Origin: Amphritea atlantica
GTDB lineage: Bacteria > Pseudomonadota > Gammaproteobacteria > Pseudomonadales > Balneatricaceae
Length of the DNA: 64,000 nucleotides
Reading direction: 5' to 3'
Assembly: GCF_900111095.1 (NCBI RefSeq)
Contig: NZ_FOGB01000005.1
Location: 36,561 to 100,560 of the forward strand
Positions 45,201 to 53,789 of the stretch are shown here, in pieces. Position numbers and translations under genes: made by a program. Every line of letters begins with the position of its first letter. The stretch's first letter is position 1. The notes beneath the pieces were generated by a model, which was given only the letters and a program-made list of their open reading frames with translations, did no database searches and had not been told where the DNA came from.

Positions 45201-45407
45201 ATTGCGATGTCCCAGAGCCTTGATCTGGAGTTGATTGCGGAAGGGGTTGAGACGCTGGAGCAACTGCACTACCTGCATCAGTTAAACTGTACGAATATTC
45301 AGGGCTTTCTGCTGAGTAAACCGGTGACCGCAGAGCGTTTGCCTGAAGTGATCCGACAGATTGAATCGAACGTCATGTCTCTTAAGCCAGCGGATTACGA
45401 AATCTGA
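42198..45407 (+). CDS. DAHL-PAS-PAS-PAS-GGDEF-EAL membrane protein
   Basis: A 1069-residue inner-membrane c-di-GMP protein. TM1 is about residues 8-27 and TM2 about 240-262; the all-helical periplasmic domain between them is of the DAHL type. Then a divergent PAS (about 277-378), two canonical PAS domains (about 385-500 and 506-622), a GGDEF domain (LTSLPNR at about 634, intact GGDEF at about 707, I-site RDTD five residues before) and an EAL domain (about 821-1060) with EALIRW, EITES, DDFGTGYSSL, KIDRAF and EGVET. Both activities look intact. Translationally coupled to a di-heme peroxidase, so it may sense a redox or peroxide signal (inference). Confidence 0.92.
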   Translation: MIWFKARLYLTSMVAIILLACLFYLLHDDKSQSGQRRSEILLQLQVLDNALDLEVLLISSMQQQNYDEIVRLTQQLKQQETDPETASLFRELPAELAVKLKQYRHTLDQRIELTERIKTLAAVVRNGLNYMPMLLNRIEESHDTSLPQAKQIVNLLYQYHIFRSDLDAREIRKQLNDLTNIRSEGIADLIFHIQTNLTAQTQLTQLLAEYKQIPNSTAFNQLYSSYLSYRNKVTQQTEYFNSVLIGLTTALILLLTFLYLRLIRSHQQTEQARLRLRDGVDNIKEAFALFDAENRLILSNRNFSSFYPWITSLLKPGTHKEIIQKAIDEKCRYQQESATNQRVVQHIENGNYYLCSNTPTNEGGEVWVRVDITETRLREQELRKLSRALEQNPAAVVITDINGLIEYINPKAEQVSGYSLKEVLGKSPAIFSSGDISPVNYQDMWQQMLAGKAWQGTFLNRRKNGKLYWEAATISAVRDPNGEITHFVAVKEDITERRSTEEQLRMNAAVFETTNEGIIITSPDARIISVNPAFTEITGFSAEEVIGKTPQIFQSGKQSDSFYQEMWQTLENVGSWSGEVWNKRRDGSVYPQWLSIAAVRNSDGQLEQYVAVFSDMTQRKDDEEKIRQQANFDALTSLPNRIMLKRELARILQLCDQTDSSCALLFIDLDRFKAVNDTLGHSVGDEMLQQVSIRLASVIRDTDLLTRFGGDEFVIVLQSIAEADDASQTAQRVIEVLSPPFQLAGRTLYIGASVGISCYPSDANNGDSMLRNADMAMYLAKEKGRNQYQFFNAEMREHVKNRTEMEQALRLALERNEFELYYQPVCNLETHKVVSVEALIRWHRPGNGLTGPGEFIPLAEETGLIQPIGLWVLQRGCEQLMQWQEQGLDNLCLAVNVSSNQRQLGFDARMAEKIIKRTGADPEKLVFEITESMFLDSSDAAVTWLKEFKALGAKLAIDDFGTGYSSLSYLKQFPVDKLKIDRAFVRDLPDNKEDASLVSAIIAMSQSLDLELIAEGVETLEQLHYLHQLNCTNIQGFLLSKPVTAERLPEVIRQIESNVMSLKPADYEI

Positions 45408-45420
45408 TTTAAGCGATAAA

Positions 45421-45442
45421 AAAACCGCCAGACGGCGGTTTT
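45421..45442 (+). terminator. Terminator after the DAHL-GGDEF-EAL gene
   Basis: AAAACCGCC (45421-45429) and GGCGGTTTT (45434-45442) form a perfect 9-bp stem with an AGAC loop, 13 bases after the stop codon and followed by TTTTG. Confidence 0.92.
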
Positions 45443-45501
45443 GTTCCGGTCGGGGCTGTAAATTAATTTACGACGGCCCCATCTTTGTTGGCACCACGCT
45501 A

Positions 45502-45699
45502 TCATGCCATGATGTCGATATTCTGCCCCAGTGGAGACGAGGGATCGACGGCAGCCGAAGCTGCGCTTTCCAGCAGTTGCAGAGCCATTGCCCCCTGCAG
45601 TTCAAGATTATCTTTTGCTTTACCTGCAACAGCCAGTGCAACCTCATTCTGTAACGAGGCTTGCTGATATGCAGAAGCGGAAGCTGCGGTAATTTCCAT
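45502..45699 (-). CDS. YjfB-family putative motility protein
   Basis: A 65-residue protein resembling the YjfB putative motility family: a helical start (MEITAASASAYQQASLQNEV) and the closing SPLGQNIDIMA. Function in the family is not firmly established. GAAGGAG lies 7 bases before the ATG at 45699. Single gene between a terminator and a LysR gene; a GGGGC...GCCCC hairpin (45452-45480) follows it. Confidence 0.8.
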   Translation of the reverse strand: MEITAASASAYQQASLQNEVALAVAGKAKDNLELQGAMALQLLESAASAAVDPSSPLGQNIDIMA

Positions 45700-45780
45700 C
45701 GTAATACTCCTTCGCGATATAAAGTATATCGGCAGCACAACGGGAACTTGAGCGACAAATCAAACAAAAAGTGGCTTTTT

Positions 45781-46680
45781 TTATAACTCGCTTACCTCTG
45801 ACAGCGCACCGCAACGCTGCTCCAGCGCCAGCTGAATAAAGTCACGGATTCCGGGGAGACTGCGACGATTTTTCATCCACACCACATGCTCTACCACCTC
45901 CTCAGTGGCCTCTGCAATCGGTATGACTGTCAAACGCGGATCGGGGCGGATATCCTGCTGTAGCGCAAAGCCGATCCCCAGTCCATGACTCACCGCCTCA
46001 GACATATCCAGCCGTCCATCCACCACCACATTGCCCGACACCCTGAGCTGGTTACGCACAAACAGTTGTTCCAGCAATTGCTGGGTACAGGCTTCCGGTT
46101 TATAGACGATCAACGGTTCACCGACCAGTTGACTGACCGACAACACTTTATGCTCAGCCAGAGGATGATCCGGCCGCATCACCGCCACCAGACGGTGAGA
46201 GGAAAACGCCAGGCGGGACAGTTCACTACTCTCATCCAGCAACGGAAACAGACCGATATCCACCTCCCGGTTGAGTACCAGCGCCCGGCACTCCGACGTA
46301 GTCACCGATTTTATTTTCAGGGTGGTCTGTGGGAATCGCCGGCTGAACTCAGCGATCAGCGGCATAAAGATGATCGAAGAGGCGTTAGCCACCTGCAGGG
46401 TCATCTTCCCGGGCGACAGTCTGGGATTGGACAGCACCTCTATCGCCGCTTCCAGATCGTGATACTGACGGGTAATCTGATACAGCTGTTTACCCAGATC
46501 CGTAGCCCGCACCCCTTTACTCAGCCGTTCCAGCAACGGGGCGCTGAAACGGGATTCCAGCTTGCGAATCTGAGCGGTAATGGCGGGCTGACTCACCTCC
46601 AGCAGATCCGCCGCCCGGGTAAAATTGCCCGCCTTTAACGTTGCGTTAAAGGCGCGGATCTCAGCCATTGAGTAATCCAT
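45781..46680 (-). CDS. LysR family transcriptional regulator
   Basis: A 299-residue LysR regulator: N-terminal helix-turn-helix (FNATLKAGNFTRAADLLEVSQPAITAQIRKLE) and a periplasmic-binding-like effector domain (VDIGLFPLLDESSEL, HPLAEHKVLSV). It begins 1 base after the stop of the ABC ATPase and is the last gene of the phosphoester-type operon, so it probably controls that operon. Effector unknown. Confidence 0.92.
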   Translation of the reverse strand: MDYSMAEIRAFNATLKAGNFTRAADLLEVSQPAITAQIRKLESRFSAPLLERLSKGVRATDLGKQLYQITRQYHDLEAAIEVLSNPRLSPGKMTLQVANASSIIFMPLIAEFSRRFPQTTLKIKSVTTSECRALVLNREVDIGLFPLLDESSELSRLAFSSHRLVAVMRPDHPLAEHKVLSVSQLVGEPLIVYKPEACTQQLLEQLFVRNQLRVSGNVVVDGRLDMSEAVSHGLGIGFALQQDIRPDPRLTVIPIAEATEEVVEHVVWMKNRRSLPGIRDFIQLALEQRCGALSEVSEL

Positions 46681-46681
46681 A

Positions 46682-48412
46682 TCAAACCCGCTCCAATTGA
46701 GAATAATTTAAGCCTGAGTCGGCAAACTGCTCAGCAACCTGCAACAAGCTCGGGGAGCGTGTCGACCTCGCCTCCGATGAGTTCAGCAGCGGGATCGAGG
46801 CGATCAGTTTCTGGGTGTAGTCCTGTTGCGGATCGAGGAAGATCTGCCGCACCGTGCCCTGCTCCACCAGTTGGCCATAGCGCATTACACACACCCAGTC
46901 ACACAGGTTCGCAATCACACTCAGGTCATGGGAGATAAACAGGATGGTCAGCCCCAGCTCATCTTTCAGCTGTTTCAACAGGTTCAGAATTTCCGCCTGA
47001 ATCGACACATCCAGCGCGGCGACCGATTCATCCGCAACGATAAACCGGGGTTTGCATACCAGTGCCCGGGCGATACTGATGCGCTGTCGCTGACCACCCG
47101 AAAAAGCATGGGGGAAACGGCGCAGATGCTCCACCTCAATATGGCAGAGTTTCGCCACCTCAATCACCCGCTGATCGGTCTCCGCGCGATTTTTCGTCAG
47201 TTTCATTGCCTCCAGAGGTTCAGCAATAATATCGCGCACCGTCATGCGTGGATTAAGCGAACTGTAAGGGTCCTGAAACACCAGTTGCGCGGTGCGCGCC
47301 AGCCGCTTGCGTTTAACCGGCTTGCCCGCACCAAACTTCACTTTCTTTTTGGTGTGATGGTATTCAACATGGCCACTGCTGATCGGTGCAGCCCCCAGCA
47401 TCGCCTTACCCAGCGAGGTTTTCCCGGAACCACTCTCGCCCACTAAACCGATAATCTGTCCTTCCGGCAGGTCCAGACTGATATTCTCCACGGCGGTAAA
47501 CAGCTCCGTTTTGCGCCCCTTACCCGTCACCGGATAACGGATCGACAGATCTTTCACCGACAGCAATGGCTGGGGTGTATGTTTCGGGGCCTCCGGCAGA
47601 TTCTCCAGATGCGGCAAGGCATCCAGCAAACGTTTGGTATAGCTATGTTCCGGCCTGAACAGCACCTGTTCGGCCGTGCCAGCCTCAACCACGTTACCCC
47701 GCTGCATCACAGTGACATTGTCCGCTATTTTGGATACCACACCGAGATCGTGGGTGATAAACAGCATCGCCATCCCCAGCTGTTCCCGCAGCTCCATCAT
47801 CAACTCCAGCACCTGCGCCTGAATGGTGACATCCAGTGCGGTGGTGGGCTCATCGGCAATCAGCAGTTTCGGCTGAGTCGATAGCGCCATGGCGATCATC
47901 GCCCGCTGACGCATCCCACCAGAGAGTTCAAACACATACTGATCAAAGCGTTTTGCCGGATCGACAATGCCGACCCGGTCGAACAGTTCGATACCGGCGC
48001 GACGGGCCTGATCTTTGTCATAGCCCAGATGGATCTGCATGGTCTGAATAATCTGATCGCTGATCCGGATCGCCGGGGCAAAACTGGCCATCGGTTCCTG
48101 AAAGATCATCGATACCGCATCGCCGCGCACCAATCGCAGATCACGGCCCCGCAGTTTAAGAATATTCACACCCTGCCCCTGGTGATGGAGGGTAATCTGG
48201 CTGGGATGCTGAATCACCGCATTACCCGGTGCCAGACGCATGATGCTTTTAGCCGTGATCGATTTACCGGAGCCACTCTCCCCCACCAGACCCATCACTT
48301 CACCGGGACGGATGCTCAGGTTGAGGTTATCCACCGCCCTTACCCGCCCCTCATCGGTCTCAAAGTCGATAGTCAGATCACGAATCTCAAGTAAGTTTCT
48401 GCTTCCAGTCAT
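46682..48412 (-). CDS. Fused peptide-type ABC importer ATPase (two nucleotide-binding domains)
   Basis: A 576-residue protein joining DppD- and DppF-like ATPases. The first domain has Walker A GESGSGKSIT (about residue 40), signature LSGGMRQRAMIA and Walker B LLIADEPTTALDV; the second has GESGSGKTSLG (about residue 320), FSGGQRQRISIA and FIVADESVAALDV. Each carries the oligopeptide-binding C-terminal tail. The ATG at 48412 overlaps the preceding permease stop by one base (TGATG). Confidence 0.93.
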   Translation of the reverse strand: MTGSRNLLEIRDLTIDFETDEGRVRAVDNLNLSIRPGEVMGLVGESGSGKSITAKSIMRLAPGNAVIQHPSQITLHHQGQGVNILKLRGRDLRLVRGDAVSMIFQEPMASFAPAIRISDQIIQTMQIHLGYDKDQARRAGIELFDRVGIVDPAKRFDQYVFELSGGMRQRAMIAMALSTQPKLLIADEPTTALDVTIQAQVLELMMELREQLGMAMLFITHDLGVVSKIADNVTVMQRGNVVEAGTAEQVLFRPEHSYTKRLLDALPHLENLPEAPKHTPQPLLSVKDLSIRYPVTGKGRKTELFTAVENISLDLPEGQIIGLVGESGSGKTSLGKAMLGAAPISSGHVEYHHTKKKVKFGAGKPVKRKRLARTAQLVFQDPYSSLNPRMTVRDIIAEPLEAMKLTKNRAETDQRVIEVAKLCHIEVEHLRRFPHAFSGGQRQRISIARALVCKPRFIVADESVAALDVSIQAEILNLLKQLKDELGLTILFISHDLSVIANLCDWVCVMRYGQLVEQGTVRQIFLDPQQDYTQKLIASIPLLNSSEARSTRSPSLLQVAEQFADSGLNYSQLERV

Positions 48413-49656
48413 CACTTCTTCTCCGAATAGGGGTCAGCGGCATCACGCAGGGCATCACCGACAAACACAAATGCCATAATCAGGAATACAAACACCAGCA
48501 CCGGGAAGAACTGCCAGACCATATTTTGCTGGATATCCGGGTCCTGCGCTTTTTGCAGCAGCACCCCCAGGCTGTTGACCGGCTCGGTCAGCCCCAGCCC
48601 GAGAAAGCTGAGGCTGGTTTCCGCCAGAATCACATAGGGGAAATTGATCAGGGTGTCGACGATGATATAGCTGGTAAAGCTGGGAATCAGGTGACGCCAG
48701 ATAATCCGCCATGTGCTGGAACCGCACAGCTGTGCCGCCAGCACATAATCCTGATTACGCTCGGTTAGAATATGGGTACGCAGCCGCCGCCCCAGAGTGG
48801 CAAAATCCAGTCCACCAATCACTACCGCAATGGCAAAGTAACGCTGCACCGGGGTCAGATCGAGCTGCGCCAGCGCCACGGCACAAGCGAGATAGATCGG
48901 TATCGGTGGAACCACCCGGACCGCTTCGGTAATGCTCATCATAATGGTATCGACCCGGCCACCAAAATAACCGCTGACACCACCGACAAACAGCGATGCA
49001 AACAGCTTCACCACCAGCGCCACAATGGCAATACTGATAGTCACCCAGATCGCATGCAGGGTGCGACTGAAGACATCTTTACCATCCTCATCGGTGCCCA
49101 TCAGGTGGATCTGTCCCTGCTCAACGCCGAACAGATGGCGGTCCCAGCGCAGGTCCAGATTCAGGCCACCAACACTCAGGTCGATCAGACTGTACTCCCA
49201 GCCTTTAACAAAGAACTGAATATAGCGACGCTGCTGTTTATCCACCTCAAACTTGTTCTGGCTGGAGGAGTTCAGTGCACCGCTGGAGGTAAACGCATCC
49301 AGTGCATCAAGGCCGCCACCGGCCAGCGCTTTCAGATCTATTTTGCTTTTCGCCTTGGTATAGGTGTAGGTAAACGGTCGCAGGGAGAAACCGTTATCAT
49401 CCCAGAAGTAGATCGGCTGTGGTACACCGCGCCGATACTCGGCATCGGCACCGCGAATGGTAGGATCAACCGGCGAGAAAAACCCGGCAAAAAAGCCCAT
49501 CAGCACCAGCGTAGCGAGAATCCAGGCAGCCACCACCCCGGAGGTTTTGCGTTTAAAGCGCGCCTTAATCAGGGCAAGCTGTCCGGCGGTATAATAGGAT
49601 TCATCGTTATTTTGCTTTGGTTTACGCCCGAAGCGGGCCAACAGTGCATTCATCAT
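48412..49656 (-). CDS. ABC importer permease, DppC type
   Basis: A 414-residue inner-membrane permease. A long periplasmic stretch (about residues 65-190) lies between the first helix and the BPD transmembrane domain, whose EAA loop is YVLAAQLCGSSTWRIIWRHLIPS near residue 317. DppC relatives are usually about 300 residues, so the insertion is unusual. Overlaps its neighbours by one base on each side. Confidence 0.92.
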   Translation of the reverse strand: MMNALLARFGRKPKQNNDESYYTAGQLALIKARFKRKTSGVVAAWILATLVLMGFFAGFFSPVDPTIRGADAEYRRGVPQPIYFWDDNGFSLRPFTYTYTKAKSKIDLKALAGGGLDALDAFTSSGALNSSSQNKFEVDKQQRRYIQFFVKGWEYSLIDLSVGGLNLDLRWDRHLFGVEQGQIHLMGTDEDGKDVFSRTLHAIWVTISIAIVALVVKLFASLFVGGVSGYFGGRVDTIMMSITEAVRVVPPIPIYLACAVALAQLDLTPVQRYFAIAVVIGGLDFATLGRRLRTHILTERNQDYVLAAQLCGSSTWRIIWRHLIPSFTSYIIVDTLINFPYVILAETSLSFLGLGLTEPVNSLGVLLQKAQDPDIQQNMVWQFFPVLVFVFLIMAFVFVGDALRDAADPYSEKK

Positions 49657-50837
49657 CAGTTCCCCAACACACTCTTACGCACCCGCGGGTCGATTGCCGC
49701 CAGCACCACATCAGTTAAAAAGTTCATACTGATCACCACCAGCGCCACCAGAAACAGAATACCGGCCGCCAGCTCCTGATCATTCGTCATGGAGAGTGCT
49801 TCGATCAGCAACGCAGCGGAATCGGTCAGGCCGATCACCACCGCCACAATCGGCAGATCGTTAAACACCCGCTGAAAGTCAAAGCCGATGGAGTTAAACA
49901 GTGGACTGATAGAGTGACGCACCGGATAACCGGCCCAGAGAGCAACCCCGTCCACCCCCCGGGCGCGGGCGGCATCGACATAGAGCTTATTGGACTCATC
50001 CACCACCAGCGCACGCACCGTTTGCAGCTGCAACGCAGTGGCCGACCAGCCGATAACGAAGATAGGCAACCAGATATGGCCAAGAAAATCATACAGTTTA
50101 CCGGTCTCAAAACCGTTAACACCAAACCAGGGTACGCCGGCCCACTGGTCGGAAAACAGCCCGGTGGGCATCGGCTCACCGGCAAACACGTACAGCAGAA
50201 TAATAGTCAGTGCTAACAGGAAGTTGGGCAGTGCCAGGCCCAGATAGCTGATAATACGCAATAGCAGATCCACCACTTTTTGCAGGCTGAGAATCGCCGT
50301 GCCGAGCAGCTGTTCGGCTTTGCTATGTTGCGGATTCTTATCCGTCCAGGATTTATTAATGGTGAAAGCCGACAGAATGCCAAACGGCACCGCGATCAGA
50401 TAGGCAAACACCAGCCCGGCGATACAGAACATAAAGCTCATCCAGAAACGGTTGCCCAGCGCCAGATTCACCGACTGCCGCTTGGCACAGCTGAACCCCA
50501 GGTCGCCCCGCAGGGTCAGGTTCGTGACCCAGCGGCCCCAGCGTTCTGGCAGCGATTTATCCAGCCCCATGCGCACCCGTTCCGCCTGAATATCCGCCTG
50601 GGTGATGGTCTCCCCCTGGGTGTTTTTATAGGCGATATACTTCTCGGCACAGTCTCCCGGCAACACCTCCATCAGCGAAAACACAATACCACTGACCAGC
50701 AGCAGGGTTGCCAGTGCCATCAGGTATCGGTTAAACACATAGTGAAAATACTGGCTGTCACGACCGCTCCACCAGAGCAGCCCACCGACGCTGAGAAGAA
50801 TCCACAGCAACCAGGTATCCGATAAGAATTGCATCAT
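49656..50837 (-). CDS. ABC importer permease, DppB type
   Basis: A 393-residue inner-membrane permease with six main helices. After an extra N-terminal helix, SGIVFSLMEVLPGDCAEKY corresponds to the first DppB-type segment; the EAA loop is YVDAARARGVDGVALWAGYPVRHSISP near residue 295. The 182-base gap upstream carries two strong hairpins separating it from the binding-protein gene. Confidence 0.92.
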   Translation of the reverse strand: MMQFLSDTWLLWILLSVGGLLWWSGRDSQYFHYVFNRYLMALATLLLVSGIVFSLMEVLPGDCAEKYIAYKNTQGETITQADIQAERVRMGLDKSLPERWGRWVTNLTLRGDLGFSCAKRQSVNLALGNRFWMSFMFCIAGLVFAYLIAVPFGILSAFTINKSWTDKNPQHSKAEQLLGTAILSLQKVVDLLLRIISYLGLALPNFLLALTIILLYVFAGEPMPTGLFSDQWAGVPWFGVNGFETGKLYDFLGHIWLPIFVIGWSATALQLQTVRALVVDESNKLYVDAARARGVDGVALWAGYPVRHSISPLFNSIGFDFQRVFNDLPIVAVVIGLTDSAALLIEALSMTNDQELAAGILFLVALVVISMNFLTDVVLAAIDPRVRKSVLGN

Positions 50838-50860
50838 TTCAATAAGACTCCTTGCTGAGC

Positions 50861-50928
50861 TTACTAACCCTATTTCCAGGTCTGATTATCTGAACCCGGG
50901 TTTACAGACCTGAGAATTGGGTTAGTAA
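50861..50928 (-). other. Long intra-operon stem-loop
   Basis: TTACTAACCC (50861-50870) pairs with GGGTTAGTAA (50919-50928); inside it CAGGTCTG (50877-50884) pairs with CAGACCTG (50905-50912), and the loop holds the palindrome AACCCGGGTT. It lies just before the DppB-type permease gene and could stabilise or attenuate the operon mRNA. Confidence 0.75.
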
Positions 50929-50975
50929 ACGACTACCCAAAAAAACGATCATCATTAATCGCTGCTATAACGGCT

Positions 50976-51004
50976 AAAAGGGAGAGGCCCCGCCCCTCCC
51001 TTTT
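50976..51004 (-). terminator. Terminator-like hairpin after the binding-protein gene
   Basis: AAAAGGGAG (50976-50984) and CTCCCTTTT (50996-51004) form a 9-bp stem with an 11-base C-rich loop; the minus strand continues TTTTAGCC. It lies 16 bases after the binding-protein stop, so part of the transcripts probably end here, giving more binding protein than permease. Confidence 0.8.
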
Positions 51005-51019
51005 CTGATTCACTCAGGT

Positions 51020-53077
51020 TTATTGCTGAGCGACACCTTCATCGCTCAGGAACCACTGTGATGGCAGGTATGGATACATGCGATAGAACTCATACGAGGA
51101 GGTCTTCGGCACTTCAAAGTTTTTCAGTGTATTGCTGTAATAGACAGGAGAAACCGCTTTTACCGTACCGATGATAAACAGGTCATCAACCACCCGGTCG
51201 GCGATCTGGCGGCCCACTTTGTTGGACTCTTCGGTACCCGCTTTCAGGGTCACGAAGCGATCCGTCAGTGCCTTCATCTGCGCAACAGTCGCAGGTGGTG
51301 CCACACCTTCAGCACCGTTTGTGTCCAGATACTGAGACCACAGCATACCGGTACGCAGATCGAAGAAACTGCCATACGGTGGCACCAGGGTTTCGGTATT
51401 ACTGGCGATATTCGCCAGCGGACGGCCCATCACCCAGCTCAGTACACTCAGGTCGTTAGCGGTTTGAGAGTTACGGTATTCATCTGAAGTCACTTCCTTG
51501 ATGGTGGTTTTCACCCCCACATCGCTCCAGCTTTTCGCCACGATCTCAACTACTTCAGAGGGCGTCCCCTGAGTGGCATACTGGATGTTCAGTTCAAACT
51601 TCTTGCCGGATGGCAGATCACGCAGACCATCGCCGTCTTTATCCACAACACCGGCTTTGTCCAGCAGTTCAGCGGCCAGTTTAGGGTCATACTGAATCCA
51701 GCTGTTTTTCTGCTTGTCAGTGATAAACGGCGTGGTGTCAGCGTCAAACCCGGTGTACTGGGTGGGTGTGCCCAGACCGAAATAGGCGATCTCATTGATC
51801 TGATTACGGTCCATGGCAACCGACATCGCCCGACGGAAGTTAACGTCGTTAAACACCGCCCGCTTCTCGATATCTTTATCAGTCAGGTTGAAGGCAAAGG
51901 TGGTCTGAGCAATGGTCGGACGCAGTGCCACAGAATATTTGCCCTGCTCTTTGTTTTCCAGCAGCACTGGCGCCTGTGGCAGGTTAACCGCCTGGGCTTT
52001 ATAGTCCACATCACCAGAGATCAGCTTAGCGGTCTGAATATCCTCATCACCGATATAGACTTCGTTGATCTCATTGATATAGGGCAGTTGATTACCCGCA
52101 GTATCCACCTGGAAGAAGTAGGGGTTAGCCACCAGGTGACGTTTTTCCAGGGTATCTTCAACCACCAGATGCGACTCAAGGGTCGGCATAATCGCGGTGT
52201 AGCCTGCTTTAACCAGGCGCTCAGTGGCGGCTTTATCTTTCAGCAGCGGCGTCGGGATATCTTTCCAGTCAGACTGACCGTAATAGAAGTTAACCAGCGC
52301 ATAGCCATCGTCGAATCCCAGTGACTTCGCCAGTTTATCGGCATCCTTGTTAAACGCTGGGTGGAATTTTTCCAGCAGATGCTTGGGCAAAAATGGCTGG
52401 GCATAGTCCTGAGCGAAGTTATCCAGATAACCGGGCGCCGGCTCATTCATGGTGAACTGCACGGTGGTATCATCCAGGGCTTCAACCTTGACCGGCTTAC
52501 CAGCGGAAAGGAAGCGATCCTTTGGCTTTTCAATCACATGGCTATCCATCAGGATATTGTTGTACCAGAAGGCGATATCTGCGGCGGTGAACGGCGCACC
52601 ATCAGACCACTTATGGCCTTTACGCAGATTCACTTTCAGTACCGTAAAATCAGCATTCCACTCCCAGGACTTAGCGACCTCAGGTACAACCGTCGCCAGA
52701 TCATCGCTGAAACGTACCAGGTTTACATGGCGTACAGAGAGCAGATCGGAGGTGCCGGATTCAGTCGCTTTGGAGATACCATCCAGTACACCGCCATACA
52801 CACCGATGCTCTGGTAAGGGGCAATCACTAATGGCTCCTGCGGCAGGCGCTGGGCCAGGGGTAACAGTTTAGGGTTACCGGCTATGCGACTATTGAGTTG
52901 ACTGATCGCAGGGTTTTCACTGAAACTCAGTGTGCAGCCCTGCTGGCTTTCAAATTCCGCTTTTTCAAACAGGTGAGGATAGGCACCACCCGCGTCGGGT
53001 CCGGTAACCGCCGGGCAGACAGCCAGTGCGTTACCCGCCATCAGTGCCATAGCACCTGCGATGAAAAGTTTAGACAT
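51020..53077 (-). CDS. Peptide-type ABC importer substrate-binding protein
   Basis: A 685-residue periplasmic SBP_bac_5-type protein with a signal peptide ending near NALAVCP. The family motif VAKSWEWNADFTVLKVNLRKGHKWSDGAPFTAADIAFWYN lies near residue 140-180, and FRRAMSVAMDRNQINEIAYFG further on. It is longer than DppA/OppA (about 540), like binding proteins of larger ligands. Its ATG overlaps the HAD gene's stop (ATGTCTAA). Confidence 0.92.
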   Translation of the reverse strand: MSKLFIAGAMALMAGNALAVCPAVTGPDAGGAYPHLFEKAEFESQQGCTLSFSENPAISQLNSRIAGNPKLLPLAQRLPQEPLVIAPYQSIGVYGGVLDGISKATESGTSDLLSVRHVNLVRFSDDLATVVPEVAKSWEWNADFTVLKVNLRKGHKWSDGAPFTAADIAFWYNNILMDSHVIEKPKDRFLSAGKPVKVEALDDTTVQFTMNEPAPGYLDNFAQDYAQPFLPKHLLEKFHPAFNKDADKLAKSLGFDDGYALVNFYYGQSDWKDIPTPLLKDKAATERLVKAGYTAIMPTLESHLVVEDTLEKRHLVANPYFFQVDTAGNQLPYINEINEVYIGDEDIQTAKLISGDVDYKAQAVNLPQAPVLLENKEQGKYSVALRPTIAQTTFAFNLTDKDIEKRAVFNDVNFRRAMSVAMDRNQINEIAYFGLGTPTQYTGFDADTTPFITDKQKNSWIQYDPKLAAELLDKAGVVDKDGDGLRDLPSGKKFELNIQYATQGTPSEVVEIVAKSWSDVGVKTTIKEVTSDEYRNSQTANDLSVLSWVMGRPLANIASNTETLVPPYGSFFDLRTGMLWSQYLDTNGAEGVAPPATVAQMKALTDRFVTLKAGTEESNKVGRQIADRVVDDLFIIGTVKAVSPVYYSNTLKNFEVPKTSSYEFYRMYPYLPSQWFLSDEGVAQQ

Positions 53078-53789
53078 GGTTTTGCTCCTGTCGTGATAAG
53101 GGTTGATCGTGGGTTGGGTTAGCGTGGTTGATCTTCGGCGCAGTCCATTGCAGCACTGGCCAGTTGCGCTGGCGGGCTATCGCCAGCAGCGCGGTGTCGG
53201 GGTTAGCCGCCACCGGGTGTTCGACCTGCTCAAGCAGCGGCAGATCGTTGATTGAATCACTGTAAAACAGCGCGCCGTCGAGGGATTCCTGTTGCTCCGC
53301 CAGCCAGTTATGCAGGCGGGTCACCTTACCTTCGCGAAAGGTCGGCACACCACGGACATCACCGGTATAAAAGTTATTCTCGGTCTGTAGCTGAATCGCC
53401 AGCAGATCACTGACCCCCAGCTGTGCTGCCACCGCCCTGACAATAAACTCGGAAGTGGCGGAGATAATCAGCGGCCGCAGCCCCTGCTGTTGATAATCCG
53501 CCAGCAATTGTTGTGCTTCGGGATAGATGCGAGGCGCGATATAGCGTTCAACAAAGCGCGGCATCAGCGCGTCAATCTGATCGACAGACAGATGCTTCAC
53601 CGGCTCAATCAGAAAACGGATGTAGTCAGCCAACACCAGGGTCTGGGCGTGGTAGCGCTCCATCATCAGCGCATCCTGTTGCAGAAAGTCTGCCGCAGCG
53701 ATCCCCTCATCCACGAGAAACTGGCAGAACAGAGTGCAGCTGTCACCGGCTAACAGGGTTTCATCCAGATCAAAGATCGCCAGGGTCAT
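53070..53789 (-). CDS. HAD-IB family phosphatase
   Basis: A 239-residue cytosolic HAD phosphatase of the SerB-like HAD-IB type. Motif I is FDLDETLLAGDS (residues 6-17), motif II IISATSEFIV (about residue 108), and motif IV FYSDSINDLPLLE (about residue 180). Overlaps the alkaline-phosphatase-like gene by 4 bases (ATGA) and the binding-protein gene by 8. No signal peptide, so it should act on an imported product. Specific substrate unknown. Confidence 0.88.
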   Translation of the reverse strand: MTLAIFDLDETLLAGDSCTLFCQFLVDEGIAAADFLQQDALMMERYHAQTLVLADYIRFLIEPVKHLSVDQIDALMPRFVERYIAPRIYPEAQQLLADYQQQGLRPLIISATSEFIVRAVAAQLGVSDLLAIQLQTENNFYTGDVRGVPTFREGKVTRLHNWLAEQQESLDGALFYSDSINDLPLLEQVEHPVAANPDTALLAIARQRNWPVLQWTAPKINHANPTHDQPLSRQEQNHV

